Source: Sesamum alatum
Taxonomy: Eukaryota; Streptophyta; Magnoliopsida; Lamiales; Pedaliaceae
DNA length: 64,000 nt
Reading direction: 5' to 3'
NCBI GenBank assembly: GCA_034509735.1
Contig: JACGWO010000012.1
Span: forward strand, 3,038,001 to 3,102,000
Below, in pieces: positions 11,268-23,062 of this stretch. The translations under genes and the position numbers were made by a program. Within the stretch, counting starts at the first letter, position 1; each line of letters opens with the position of its first letter. The notes below the pieces were generated by a model. The model was not told the DNA's origin. It saw only the letters and a list, made by a program, of their open reading frames with translations, and did not search any database.

Positions 11268-12668
11268 ATGTTAAGACAGTTGAGGAAATGGATGTATGAT
11301 CGAGACGTCCTAGGTGTGACGCCGGAGTTTGAGGATGGTGTTACAATATTTTTAGAATGGGCCCAGTCTCAGCGTGGATAGATGGACGGGGACAAGATTA
11401 AGTGTCCCTGCCGAAAATGCAAAAACGAACGATTCAAAACACCAGACGAGGTAAATTTTGATTTGTGTATGAAAGGGTTTATGTCAGAGTATTACAATTG
11501 GACTTCGCATGGTGAGGAGAGGGTGCAGGAATACTTTGAAGTATTGACAGCACCCCCAGTGCAGCAGCAACAAACACCACCAGTTCAGGAGGAGGGTAGT
11601 TCGCATTGGGGTGATACGGCTCAGATGGATTGGGCGCAGAGGATGGTATTCGATGCCGCCGGGCCGTCATTCTGGTCTTCGTACAACCAGGAGGGACCGG
11701 CTGATGATGGTACTCGGTATTGTCCATCTGATGTGGGTCCTAGTTCATATTATGATTCGGGACCCTATGATTATGTGTCTGGCTTGTCAGACCGTTTTTT
11801 TGATGTAGTTCATTCTGCGGACCAACCTTTGTGGAATGGCTGCACCACCTCTCAGTTGGCGTCAATTGCCTCTTTGGTGAATATCAAGGCCGAAGGGGGT
11901 TTTTTCGAGCATACATATGATCGATTATGCCAGTGGGCTGATACTGTAATGCCCGTGATCACACTTTCCCCGCCGATTATTACAATACGAAGAAATTGAG
12001 TCTGAGTATATATTCCTAACGATGGTGATCCTGGCCCATCGAATCCCAAACGTCTTATCGATGTTTACTTGGAGCCGTTGATTGAAGAGTTGAAGAATTT
12101 ATGGCATGTGGGTGTACGTACGCATGATACTGCAACAAACCAGGCATTCATGATGCATGCCACATTGATGTGGACAGTGAACGACCTTCCTGCTTATGGT
12201 ATGGCGTCTGGATGGAGTACCGCTGGTGTTATGGGGTGTCCAGTTTGTATGGAGGACACACGGGCATTCTATTTACAGCACGGTCAGAAGGCATGCTATT
12301 TTGACTGCCAGGGGCAATTCCTACCACGGAGTCATCCTTATCGCAGGAACAAGAAAGCTTTCACTAAAAACCGAATGGAGAGGAAGGCTGCACGTCCGAG
12401 GCTGACTGGAGAACAGATCCGAACCCGTGTCGATGCATTTAGTGTTGTTGTCGAACAACCGTTGAGTGAACCAGAAGGCTACGGTGTCGACCATAAGTGG
12501 ACGAAGAAAAGCATATTCTGGGAGCTTGAATACTGGGGCACATCAGATACGACACAATCTTGATGTCATGCATATTGAGAAGAATGTGTTCAATAATATA
12601 TTCAATACTGTGGTGGACATCAAGGGAAAAACGAAGGACAATCTGAATGCACGAAAGGATTTAAATTA
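11268..12668 (+). pseudogene. TnpD-like CACTA transposase fragment (copy 1)
   Basis: Reading starts at ATG 11268, after a 5' untranslated intron (gtaagt at 11177 to ag at 11259). The first 37 codons match CACTA-2 (MLRQLRKWMYDRD), then TAG at 11379 stops the frame where CACTA-2 has TAT. Downstream come the cysteine-rich KIKCPCRKCKNE block of the transposase-associated domain and then Transposase_21-type sequence (LIDVYLEPLIEELKNLW, VNDLPAYGMASGWST, GCPVCMEDTRAF). About 470 bp found at 43385-43850 in CACTA-2 are missing near 11998, and the C-terminal half is deleted. A shift near 12538 breaks the frame again. The product would have cut and joined the element ends; this copy is dead. Confidence 0.85.
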
Positions 12669-13460
12669 ATATTTTTATGTCATACTAATTATTTTATAAT
12701 TTCAGTCGTGATCGGAAGATCCACGAGCGCATGTATGCGGTCGTGCGAGGACACTATCCCCATCCTTGGGGCAGTTTGCGCAAGGTGTCGCCAGAGCACC
12801 AGCATTTCTGGTTTGAGAGTTTGAAGGTAACGGCAATTAATTTTTGTTTTTAAATATTTTAACAATCTAAGTTAATATATATTTATATATTTTTTTAATA
12901 CGGATGACGTACTGGTGGGACGCCGACGACGAGTCGATGTTCAAGATCTTCCATGTTTGGGTGAGGAAGTTCCTGAGGAAGAAGTTCGTCCTCGCCAGAC
13001 AGTCCCTGTAGAAGCCTCTATGGCAGGCGAACGAGGTCTGGCGGCAGCTCCTTCTGTACTGGGATTCCCCGGAGTTTAAGCAGGAGTGCAAGAAGAACAA
13101 GGCGAACCGGAACGCCAACCCAGCCGCATCCACTACTGTGTACCGCAGGGGATCTGTCTCCGTTGGTATGCACAAGAGGAAAATGGTAAGATATCTAATG
13201 TTATTTCAATTATTTATTGCTATTAAATTAAAATTGTAATAACTGTTTCCCATTTCTTTTTACAGGAGGAGCAGCTCGGCCGGCCAGTGAAGCAGATGGA
13301 GTTATTCTTCAGATGCTACAAGAAGAAGGCCGACGGCGGCTGGAGCGAGTCGAGGGCAGCGGAGGTGGCGGTAAGTTGTAATTAATACATTCTAATTTAT
13401 TTTTTTAAATATTTGAAAATTTTCTAATTTATTGTAATTATTTTTGCAGGAGATGTTCTA
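11471..13460 (+). repeat. 1990-bp tandem duplication, copy 1
   Basis: The unit runs from gaaagggttt to agatgttcta and is repeated immediately at 13461-15453. By eye only five differences separate the copies: three 1-bp length changes in homopolymer runs (T7/T8, C3/C4, G4/G5) and two G/A substitutions. The junction shares only GAA as microhomology. Confidence 0.9.
12709..13460 (+). pseudogene. TnpA/Transposase_24-like fragment (copy 1)
   Basis: An exon opens after a cag acceptor (about 12706) with a DRKIHERMYAVVRGHYPHPW-type block, followed by gtaacg-bounded intron sequence, a MTYWWDADDESMFKIFHVW-type exon and an EEQLGRPVKQMELFFRCY-type exon. TAG at 13009-13011 replaces CAG found in CACTA-2. 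The first exon of the gene is missing because of the internal deletion. The final exon is cut by the duplication junction at 13460. The family is the plant En/Spm Transposase_24 type (TnpA-like DNA-binding protein). Confidence 0.75.
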
Positions 13461-14661
13461 GAAAGGGTTTATGTCAGAGTATTACAATTGGACTTCGCAT
13501 GGTGAGGAGAGGGTGCAGGAATACTTTGAAGTATTGACAGCACCCCCAGTGCAGCAGCAACAAACACCACCAGTTCAGGAGGAGGGTAGTTCGCATTGGG
13601 GTGATACGGCTCAGATGGATTGGGCGCAGAGGATGGTATTCGATGCCGCCGGGCCGTCATTCTGGTCTTCGTACAACCAGGAGGGACCGGCTGATGATGG
13701 TACTCGGTATTGTCCATCTGATGTGGGTCCTAGTTCATATTATGATTCGGGACCCTATGATTATGTGTCTGGCTTGTCAGACCGTTTTTTTTGATGTAGT
13801 TCATTCTGCGGACCAACCTTTGTGGAATGGCTGCACCACCTCTCAGTTGGCGTCAATTGCCTCTTTGGTGAATATCAAGGCCGAAGGGGGTTTTTTCGAG
13901 CATACATATGATCGATTATGCCAGTGGGCTGATACTGTAATGCCCCGTGATCACACTTTCCCCGCCGATTATTACAATACGAAGAAATTGAGTCTGAGTA
14001 TATATTCCTAACGATGGTGATCCTGGCCCATCGAATCCCAAACGTCTTATCGATGTTTACTTGGAGCCGTTGATTGAAGAGTTGAAGAATTTATGGCATG
14101 TGGGTGTACGTACGCATGATACTGCAACAAACCAGGCATTCATGATGCATGCCGCATTGATGTGGACAGTGAACGACCTTCCTGCTTATGGTATGGCGTC
14201 TGGATGGAGTACCGCTGGTGTTATGGGGTGTCCAGTTTGTATGGAGGACACACGGGCATTCTATTTACAGCACGGTCAGAAGGCATGCTATTTTGACTGC
14301 CAAGGGCAATTCCTACCACGGAGTCATCCTTATCGCAGGAACAAGAAAGCTTTCACTAAAAACCGAATGGAGAGGAAGGCTGCACGTCCGAGGCTGACTG
14401 GAGAACAGATCCGAACCCGTGTCGATGCATTTAGTGTTGTTGTCGAACAACCGTTGAGTGAACCAGAAGGCTACGGTGTCGACCATAAGTGGACGAAGAA
14501 AAGCATATTCTGGGAGCTTGAATACTGGGGGCACATCAGATACGACACAATCTTGATGTCATGCATATTGAGAAGAATGTGTTCAATAATATATTCAATA
14601 CTGTGGTGGACATCAAGGGAAAAACGAAGGACAATCTGAATGCACGAAAGGATTTAAATTA
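13461..14661 (+). pseudogene. TnpD-like CACTA transposase fragment (copy 2)
   Basis: This lacks the start and the cysteine block because the duplication begins downstream of them. It reads through the same Transposase_21 segments as copy 1. The extra T near 13793 shifts the early frame, whereas the extra G near 14530 moves the frame just after WELEYWG. The piece ends at the same deletion point as copy 1 and is non-functional. Confidence 0.8.
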
Positions 14662-15453
14662 ATATTTTTATGTCATACTAATTATTTTATAATTTCAGTC
14701 GTGATCGGAAGATCCACGAGCGCATGTATGCGGTCGTGCGAGGACACTATCCCCATCCTTGGGGCAGTTTGCGCAAGGTGTCGCCAGAGCACCAGCATTT
14801 CTGGTTTGAGAGTTTGAAGGTAACGGCAATTAATTTTTGTTTTTAAATATTTTAACAATCTAAGTTAATATATATTTATATATTTTTTTAATACGGATGA
14901 CGTACTGGTGGGACGCCGACGACGAGTCGATGTTCAAGATCTTCCATGTTTGGGTGAGGAAGTTCCTGAGGAAGAAGTTCGTCCTCGCCAGACAGTCCCT
15001 GTAGAAGCCTCTATGGCAGGCGAACGAGGTCTGGCGGCAGCTCCTTCTGTACTGGGATTCCCCGGAGTTTAAGCAGGAGTGCAAGAAGAACAAGGCGAAC
15101 CGGAACGCCAACCCAGCCGCATCCACTACTGTGTACCGCAGGGGATCTGTCTCCGTTGGTATGCACAAGAGGAAAATGGTAAGATATCTAATGTTATTTC
15201 AATTATTTATTGCTATTAAATTAAAATTGTAATAACTGTTTCCCATTTCTTTTTACAGGAGGAGCAGCTCGGCCGGCCAGTGAAGCAGATGGAGTTATTC
15301 TTCAGATGCTACAAGAAGAAGGCCGACGGCGGCTGGAGCGAGTCGAGGGCAGCGGAGGTGGCGGTAAGTTGTAATTAATACATTCTAATTTATTTTTTTA
15401 AATATTTGAAAATTTTCTAATTTATTGTAATTATTTTTGCAGGAGATGTTCTA
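13461..15453 (+). repeat. 1993-bp tandem duplication, copy 2
   Basis: This is the second copy of 11471-13460. It ends with gatgttcta at 15453, where the ordinary downstream sequence of the TnpA-like gene (gaagatgatggag) continues. Its 3-bp greater length comes from the three homopolymer differences. Confidence 0.9.
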
Positions 15454-15736
15454 GAAGATGATGGAGGATCATCAGTCTCAGGCCCGTGCAACCCTGAGGA
15501 TCCTGCTTCCGAATCAGAGGGCTCGGTGGCGCAGACCGAGCAGTAGATGTGGCTCACTTGCGTCGGGGGCAAGAACAAGGGTCGGGTATTTGGTCTTGGT
15601 TCTGAGCCCCTGGGGCTCAGCCAGACCGTTACCTCGCCATCACCACCGTCACCGCCACCACCAGCGCCCGCCTCCTAGAGACCCCACCCGTCTAGACATT
15701 GACGAGATGGACGAGGCCAATGGGGACGAAGAGTAA
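14700..15736 (+). pseudogene. TnpA/Transposase_24-like gene fragment (copy 2, with 3' end)
   Basis: The exons are as in copy 1, plus the final exon from about 15443 to the stop at 15736. This last part matches CACTA-2 (a CVGGKNKGRVFGLGSE block and a Pro/Ser-rich stretch) but is interrupted by TAG at 15002-15004 (CAG in CACTA-2) and TAG near 15544 (GAG in CACTA-2). Introns keep GT..AG borders, for example gtaagttgt at 15364 to tttttgcag at 15442. The family normally binds subterminal repeats; this copy is inactive. Confidence 0.8.
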
Positions 15737-16640
15737 ATTATGTATTTTTATTTTTTTTAATCAAATCGGATAATATTCGTATTTAATATAATTTTTATTT
15801 CTAAATTATGCATTTTTTCATATTTAAATATTAATTATATAATCAAAATATTATTATTAATTTAATTTATATTTAAATGATAAAAACTATTAATATAAAA
15901 ATAAATAAATAATTCATTATTTAGGAACGGTACTTTAGACGGTTCTTAAGCGCAACTTGTCGTTCCTATATTTGACTTTTTCAAAGACTTACCGTTCCCA
16001 ATGCCGATGAAATAACCATTCCAACTATACACGTCAACCGTTCCTAAAGACGGAACTTACCGTGCCTAATTGTATTCCAAAATGAATCCTTTCATGGTTA
16101 GGCTTTCCTTCTAAAGACAATACCGAAAATCGGTCCAAAATGGTATTTCAAAGTTAGAGTGCAAACACCGTTCCTAAACGTCGCGACAAAATATATTCTA
16201 GTTACCGGTCCTAATCTCTACAACTAACCGTTCCTATATGTATTCCAGACACCATGCTAAATTTTATCTACAACATAAGCGGACTATTCCAAAAAAAGTT
16301 CTAACGACCGTTCCTAATTGCGCAATTTAGTTTCGATGCTACCATTCCTAATGTTTATAAAGTGTTCCAAATGCAAAAAAATTAAAATTATACGTACAAA
16401 GGTAATTAGGAACGGTAGACCAGATGGTGCCAACACCGTTCCCAAATAGGAACGGTAATCTCGGTACTGTTCCTAATAATTAGGATCGCCTCTTATTGCC
16501 ACGGATAGCCTCTTGTTCCTCAACCGTTCCTAATTGCAGTCCAAAAGGTTCAAGTGAAGTATTAACCGTTCCAAATAATAAGAAAACCGTTCCAAATAAT
16601 AAGAAAACCGTTCCTGTTACCGTCCCAATTCCCGCTTTTT
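15737..16640. promoter_or_regulatory. 3' subterminal GGAACGGT repeat region of CACTA-1
   Basis: After about 180 bp of AT-rich 3' sequence, copies of GGAACGGT / ACCGTTCC recur from 15924 to 16640 in both orientations, including a near-exact doublet of 'aaataataagaaaaccgttc' near 16570-16615. They are probably TnpA-type binding sites. Confidence 0.7.
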
Positions 16641-16652
16641 TTTGTAGTGTTT

Positions 16653-16883
16653 ATTAAAATTGCAATTTAGTTCCCAATTTTAAGTATATATATAATTTAA
16701 CCACAAATATTTAATAAAACTCCAATTTAATCCTTTCAAGTTTTAATATATTCAAATGTCAATCTATAATTTATAATTTTAATTTTTTTTAATAGTTATC
16801 AATTAGTCTCTCAATTATGTATATAATTCTATGGACGTCACATAAGGTATTGATAAATGACTTATTAAGTTTCAATAAATTGC
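16653..16883. other. AT-rich spacer
   Basis: No gene is present. The motif ttgcaatttagttcccaattt near 16660 resembles one arm of the local foldback MITEs, but no second arm or target duplication was found. Confidence 0.5.
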
Positions 16884-16886
16884 TTT

Positions 16887-17329
16887 CTCTACGAGAAAAT
16901 ATAATATTAGTGATAAAATATCAAATGACAATTTTAAAGTTGTCACTAAAAATATATATTAAGTGACAACATTTTTTATCTTGCCACTATATAATTATTA
17001 GTGACAAAAATTGTGTGTAAAGTTGTCATTAAATACAATTAGTGACACATCTATAGTGACAACACAATATAGTGACAATTATTTATTGTCACTAGGTTGT
17101 CACTATACATGAATCACTAATTGTATTTAGTGACAACTTTGTGCACATTTTTCGGTCACTAATTCTTGCTGATAACAAATTTAACAAAGTAATTGTAACT
17201 ATTAAAACCATAAAATTTATTATTGTGACAAAATAAACATTCTAAAGTCACTAAACATATATAATTTGTGACAATATTAAAATTATCATTTGATCTTTTT
17301 TGTCGCTAATCTTCTATTTTCTTGTAGTG
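16887..17329. mobile_element. CACTA-type MITE, 443 bp
   Basis: The right end complement is CACTACAAGAAAATAGAAG. The left end is a decayed version, ctctacgagaaaatataat. Both are followed by attag(t/c)gacaaaa and a caaatgataattttaa-type run. The interior is packed with GTGACAA / TTGTCAC motifs in both orientations. Flanks ttt and ttg agree at two of three bases, so the 3-bp duplication is only partly preserved. No coding capacity. Motifs differ from CACTA-1, so it is a separate family. Confidence 0.7.
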
Positions 17330-17523
17330 TTGTAAGAATAAAGCATAAAAGCAATCTCATGTGAAATCTCACTTGTAATTTTATATAGGTAAAAAAATCA
17401 CTTATATCGGACCGACTGAAGGGGCTAAAAAGATAATCAACTTGTTCGATATTTTATTCAAAATTGATTGGTAAAAGCTCGTTTAAGCTTGATTTGTTAA
17501 TTTGAGAAACAAACTTAAACTTA

Positions 17524-18027
17524 GAGGGTGTTTGGTTGAGCTTATAAGCTTTTCAAAACATCTTACAATTAGATATTTGAGTCTAATAAGCACTAAAAAA
17601 TTGTCTGGCAATTCTATTTTTTTTTTTGAAGATCTTAAAATAAGATATTTTGGATCTTATAGGCTCTTTCTAAAAAAAATTAATTTCACCCAACTTTTTT
17701 TAAAACATCTTTTAAGTCTTTAAATCTTAACATCAATAGCCCAAACATACTCATAAGTTTGTTAGTATTTCACTTTATATAATTGATGTTTCTTCCGCCA
17801 AAGAAAATTTTAAATTCTAATAATTTGATGGTTTGTTAGTCATTATTACAGTATAAAGAGCTTATTATGTCAAACATTCTAACATCTTATAAGCTTTGAC
17901 GTTTTATTTATTCAAATATTTTAAGAGCTTATTTTTAAAATGAGATTCAACATCTTTATGCTCTTAAAACATCTTACAAGATATAGGAGCTTTAAGATGT
18001 TTCAAATAAGCATAGTCAAACAACCTC
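17524..18027. mobile_element. Tourist-like (PIF/Harbinger) MITE, 504 bp, TTA TSD
   Basis: The left end is GAGGGTGTTTGGTTGAGCTT and the right complement is gaggttgtttgactatgctt. TTA flanks both sides (17521-17523, 18028-18030), the standard PIF/Harbinger duplication. The interior repeats AACATCTTA/TAAGATGTT motifs. No transposase frame. Confidence 0.75.
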
Positions 18028-18030
18028 TTA

Positions 18031-19057
18031 ATCTTTCGTTTGATAATTTTTCTGACTCAATCGAGCTCGATTCAATTACCATTAGAATAATATAATATGT
18101 CTGAAAATGAAACCTTCAAGCTCGGCTCGGGTTCGAATTTACTCGAGCTCATTCCATTTCTATTTGATTATTAGTCAAATCAAGTCCAAACACAATTTTC
18201 AAGCTTGATAGTAATTCAAAAAAAAACTCGAACAATATTGGGTTCAACTCAGTTCGACTTGTTTACTATCCTACAAACAAAAATCCTTCGACTCTATAAT
18301 GTGAATACACTTACCAAATAATTTTATAGAGTTTATAAGCTCTCTAAATTTTATAAAATCTTTTGAAAAAATCGTAATTAAGCTCAGGCAATACACTCTT
18401 TCATGCATAAAATGTTTTAAAACTTATAAGATATTACAAAGAGTCTGGTAAAATTTCAGAAAATGAGTTTATAAAATCCAAAATTGAGATGTTATGAGTT
18501 GAAAATCTCTTTTTTAAAAGTAAGAAGTTTCCAACTTATTTTAAAAAATTTGACAACTTAGTTCAATTTTTTTCAAGTTAATTATAAATTACCATTAATA
18601 ACATATTATAAATTCAATGATCTTTTGTTTCAAATATTTTAATATTTTTTCTTTAAATAAGATACAACGTCACATAAATTCAAAAAATATCTTATAAAAT
18701 TTATAAACTTATAAAATTTTATTAATAAATTTGGCCAACACCCTCTTAAATCTTGATCATGCATCAGATGAACATTCAAGAATCACACAAAAAATCGACT
18801 ACAGAATTGGGTTGTCTATTTCAACTCTTGACTTGTCCACACAATTTTGTTTTTTAAAGTGTGATACATATCTTGATTAACAATAATTTTAGTCATTTTC
18901 TTACCAAAATGTTGCTGTCCGAAAATGACTTGGCTCAAAAACATATTATTGTAAGGATCACGTTAAAAACGTTTTGTCTTTTGATGAACGACGTGATAAC
19001 TTGACAATCAATATTGGGTCCAAACTCGTTTAACATGTTAAGTTTATATATATTTTA
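18031..19057. other. AT-rich non-coding with decayed element pieces
   Basis: 18060-18160 contains gagctcga and ggctcgggttcgaat motifs like those at the hAT ends in CACTA-1, so it may be an old hAT fragment interrupted by the Tourist MITE. Near 18730-18745 the sequence ggccaacaccctctta looks like one lone Tourist-type end. No gene is seen. Confidence 0.4.
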
Positions 19058-19344
19058 CTAGCTGTTGTGGCACGTCGTCCTTGCGTGCATATAATAAATT
19101 TTTTTTTATGTTTTAAAATATATTATTATTATAAATAAGAGCAAATATAAACCATTACATCATATTAAAAAAAATAAAAGAAAGAAAAAATACTAATTTA
19201 TTAATTAATAAAACTTTGAAAGTTAAATAAATTGGTTACATTATCGGTTGAAGGACATTTTTGACATCACAAAAAATGGTGCAGTGGTGTAATTAACCGC
19301 CATTTGTGAGTGTGGAGAGGGATTTCTTTATATAATAGTATAGA
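19058..19344 (-). mobile_element. Non-autonomous Helitron, 287 bp
   Basis: On the minus strand it starts TCTATACTATTATATAAAG and ends with a hairpin (GCACG / CGTGC arms, plus-strand 19070-19074 and 19084-19088) about 8 nt before CTAG. It is inserted between A and T, with no target duplication. These four traits together define plant Helitron ends. No Rep/helicase sequence is present, so movement would depend on proteins made elsewhere. Confidence 0.85.
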
Positions 19345-21420
19345 TTATAATATAATAGAGGTCTAATAAGAAGGGATTTTAAAGGACAAAAATATTTTTC
19401 ATACAACCTAAACAGGACAGGAAGTCGTGCACTTTTTATCTGGACTCGACTCGAAGACCTGGAATCACCAACATCGATCACCTGTACTTAAAAAATTAAG
19501 ATCACGACACATAAACTCGTACAAATATGGACATTTGCCCATATGAATATTCCAGAACCAATTCGGAGCCGAAGATATGTCATTTTTTGAGAATATTCTC
19601 TATTTTTCCCGTTGATCTCGCACCCAACTAATTATGAACAAGCCTAATCATGTTTGCTCGTTTTTCGTAGGTCTCAAGCATTTATTCTGATTGGACAACC
19701 CTCGAGGTCACCGCGATCCCCAACCCCGATCATATGCTTTTACCAATCATTGACCTAAATTGAATAGTTTAAACTTTAGATGGGTTGATCGTTCAATACG
19801 ATTTTTTGAACAATCAAGCTAAATAAGAGGTTCTGGTTGTGAATTTTATTGCAAACCCCATGTATGGAAAAAAAAAACATTTCAACATGCACAACTGACA
19901 ATAAAAAGATACTATCTACACGTGAAGAGGCGTGCGGAGATGTTAAAATTAAGAAAATGTACATTTTTCGTTTCTTCTTTTTTTTTTATTTTTTATTTAT
20001 TCATCTAAATCCCACCCCCGACTAACTGTTTGACATTTATTTCTTTTTTTTTTCAAGATTTTGATGCGTCTTTTTTGTCGATATTTTCTTAAAAATTTAA
20101 TATTAACTTATTAGAGTTTAATATAAACTTTGTTAAAAATAAATATATTTTAAATACTATTATAGAATTTGCAGACACATAGGGTGTATCACAAATTATT
20201 ATTATTATATATTTTTTTTTTGAAAGTCACAAATTACTAATTTAGATGATATATGTTGCCCCAAATCTAAGAAGGCAGTTCAAATTTTCGAATTTTTGAT
20301 AAATAAATTTTAAAATACTTTTTCTTGAAGGGAAAAATCACTAATATTATAGATGCAAAGTAATAAATTTTAAATATTTTAAATCATTAATGTCAATGTT
20401 CCATGCCTTGGCCCCACGATGTAAAAGGGAATAAGTGAGATGTCGCCACAATAATTTTGCTAACAACTGCTACATATTTGTCCTTACTTTGCAATAATTA
20501 TAAGCCCAAAAGTTGTTAGAAAAAGTATAATTTATCCAAAGTTTTCTTAATAATTTTCACAATCAATCACCATCCAATACATCACATTTATAAAAGTAAT
20601 TAATTCAAATTACAAAAAAAAATCATTATACTCATGTAAAATGTGGTTTATTTTTGTTTTTCACAAAGACAATGTCGAATACTACAATTGTATGATCGAT
20701 ATATGAACAAATCAAATTGGGATCATATCAAAATATATTTGAAATGGTTCCCACGGAGATTAAAACAATTAAAATCCCCATAAATACATATTGGCCCTTC
20801 AAAAATAAAATAATAATATAATATAACAAGGATTATCGTTTTTTTTACTGTGTTGTGATCATACTTCACTCCATCGACTCGCCAATCTAAAATAATCAGC
20901 CATTGATGCTAAAATCATCTGATGATGCCAACTTGATACATTGGCTCCATATAACTTTAATAATTAGCCTCCATATCCTTGACTCTATATCCACTAACGG
21001 TCTCTAATTTAAAAATCATAGAATTTTAATTGAGAGTCATCTCAACAAGTCTAACAAATATACGATGCAAATCAACATATTCTCTCTAGATCGAGGACCT
21101 ATCGCGGACCCCGCCTCCATCACCTGATTCCATCTCATCCTATGGACCCCATCGCCAGCTCTGATCAGCCACATCAACCGCAACATCAATCTGGATCAAA
21201 TCCTACCATCTTTATATTCGTAGCTCTGATTCAAAAATCTAAATTTCTGATTGTAAACACAATACTCCTCATTTTATTAAATATATTTTTGTTCCAAAAT
21301 TTTTATTTTGTTTGAACCTATTTTTTTAAAATGTAAAAAAAAAACTTAATTTTTTTATTATTATTTCTAAAAAGTATCATAAATATGAAGGTAAAAATAA
21401 AAATAATACTACAAATCCAA
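19345..21420. other. Intergenic, nothing assignable
   Basis: AT-rich sequence with two GC-richer islands (about 19550-19740 and 20860-21220) that read like old decayed element sequence but show no open frame, LTR end or terminal repeat that I can pair. Poly-T/A runs occur near 19975 and 20200. Confidence 0.5.
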
Positions 21421-21960
21421 AAGCGCAAGAAATTCCATCTCCCCCAATACACTTTTGCTCTTTTTCTCCCAAGTTCCCAACCACCAACTCTTTCCTTTCA
21501 CTTTACCAATGGGGGAAAAATAGGGTGAATTGTTGAATACACCAACACCACGTGTGCGCCGTACAAACAACCAACCGTCTCTTGCCACGTCAAAAGCAGC
21601 CGCATCTTGCGCTGACGGCTCCTGGAGAGGATAAATTTGTGGCTACGGCGAGACGAAGAGGATAAATGCCCACGTAATCGAAGGCCCCACGCAACTATTA
21701 CTTATCTGCTGCGTCGGCAGCGCGTAAGTTTCACTCGCTAGTTAGACGCGTCAGCCTTACCCCATCAATCCCAGTCCAATCCATCGTCTTGCTATCCTAA
21801 CAAGTAACAACTCTTCTAGATAACGCAGACGCATCAGCTACGCGCTTCGGTCAAAGTCGTCTTAGGGGGTGTGATTCGGTGTGGTGAGGATCTTTGGACC
21901 CGATACGAATTGTGCTTTGGTTGTACCTAATCAATGGGAACCACGGAATGTTGGGTAATA
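21421..21960. promoter_or_regulatory. GC-richer island with promoter-like motifs, no gene attached
   Basis: This ~500-bp island contains CACGTGTG (G-box core) near 21550, a direct repeat of gaggataaat (21636 and 21659; GATAA I-box-like), and several ACGT and CGCGTC motifs. No open frame longer than about 60 codons follows on either strand. It may be a stranded promoter or a decayed gene. The motif reading is inference. Confidence 0.3.
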
Positions 21961-21962
21961 CT

Positions 21963-21964
21963 AA

Positions 21965-22000
<36 letters not shown>

Positions 22001-22001
22001 A
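21963..22001. repeat. (TA)n microsatellite
   Basis: Almost uninterrupted TA dinucleotides with one C interruption (acatata) in the middle. Confidence 0.85.
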
Positions 22002-22029
22002 CTTAATTTTTTTAGAAAGACCGATTACT

Positions 22030-22600
22030 TACACCACGACATTGATTTTTTGTTATACAGATAATATTTTAAGTTAATTTCTTTTCTTTCTTTACTTTCT
22101 TTCTTTCTTTTTTTTAAGAACATCTTTCAATTTTTTAAATATGATGTGTTGATTTATATATATATACTTTTTATTTAAAATATATTTTAAAATATGAAAT
22201 ATTATTTATATATACACGCAGAGACGACATGCAATGTGGACTAGTATAAAGAAAGACTATTTACATGCATAAATACGGTTAATGACACCGTCATACTAGT
22301 TTTTAAATATAACAATTATATTCATAATTAAATAATTTTAAAAATTAATTATAATCATATTTCTTTTACAAAAGTGACTTTAGTCATTTTAATATCACTA
22401 CACTAATTATTTTTTTGTGTCAATAATACTTTAAGTGAATTTTTTTTCTGCTTGTTTGTTTCTTTTTCTTAAAAAATATAACTTGTTGATTTATATAATT
22501 TATTTTTATTTATATATATTTTAAAATATAAAAAATTATTCATTATAAGTACGCAGGGACATGCCACGACGGCCCGTACTACTACAATTATGTAAAGAGT
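22030..22600 (+). repeat. Two diverged direct copies with Helitron-like 3' ends
   Basis: Segments at about 22055-22245 and 22415-22595 share order and content: ttaagt(t/g)aatttctttt, a pyrimidine run, gttgatttatata, attttaaaatat, then cgcag(a/g)ga. The first ends gcagagacgacatgcaatg...CTAGT, closely resembling the 3' end of the Helitron at 19058-19344 but on the plus strand. Starts (5' ends) could not be found. Confidence 0.4.
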
Positions 22601-23045
22601 ACAATTCAAGTAAAGCTAGCTCAGCTCGACGGGCGAAATTGATGTTTTGATATAACATTGGCTCGTGTTTCATATCAACTGCAAATGAAGAACTTTGATG
22701 GCTTAAAAACGAAAAATGTTCTCGCTAACAGAGCATTTTTCTAAAAAAAAATTTATGAGATTTCGATCAAAACAGATAATACTTACTATGTATCATCAAT
22801 CAGACAGCATAATTGTTAACAAAAAATTATACTTTTTTACTATATCAGTAATAAATCAATTGGGAGTAATATGAATTTCTTCATTCAATATTTTTTCTAA
22901 TATCAGCAAATTCAATATACTTTGATCAATAAAAAGATCTATTGTTAAACAAAAACAACCGTAAATGTAATACTTTCATCAACTTATTAAGATATTAATA
23001 TTATTATGTAATTAATTTTTTTTTAAAAAAAAGATACAATAACAA
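22601..23045. other. AT-rich spacer upstream of the SINE
   Basis: No gene, terminal repeat or microsatellite of note is visible. Confidence 0.5.
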
Positions 23046-23062
23046 GACTTGTTTCCACTGCC

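Larger units (their letters stand above)
9095..16649 (+). mobile_element. CACTA-1: defective En/Spm-type transposon, 7.56 kb
   Basis: The left end is CACTACAAAAAATGCGGGAA and the right end is its complement with small differences (ttcccgc...tttgtagtg). TTT flanks both sides (9092-9094, 16650-16652), the expected 3-bp CACTA duplication. Subterminal regions carry many copies of GGAACGGT in both orientations. Inside are pieces of a TnpD-like transposase and a TnpA/Transposase_24-like gene, a nested hAT element and a 1.99-kb tandem duplication. Compared with CACTA-2 (41751-51863), about 470 bp are missing from the transposase centre, and everything between the Transposase_21 region and the second exon of the TnpA-like gene is gone. 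It cannot encode full-length proteins. Confidence 0.93.

Noticed and set aside
11479..11727. Minus-strand 82-codon frame, repeated at 13469 and similar at 42856
   Set aside because: It repeats only because the transposase sequence on the other strand repeats; no independent evidence.
12867..13175. Minus-strand 102-codon frame, repeated at 14860
   Set aside because: It lies opposite the TnpA-like exons and introns and is a shadow.
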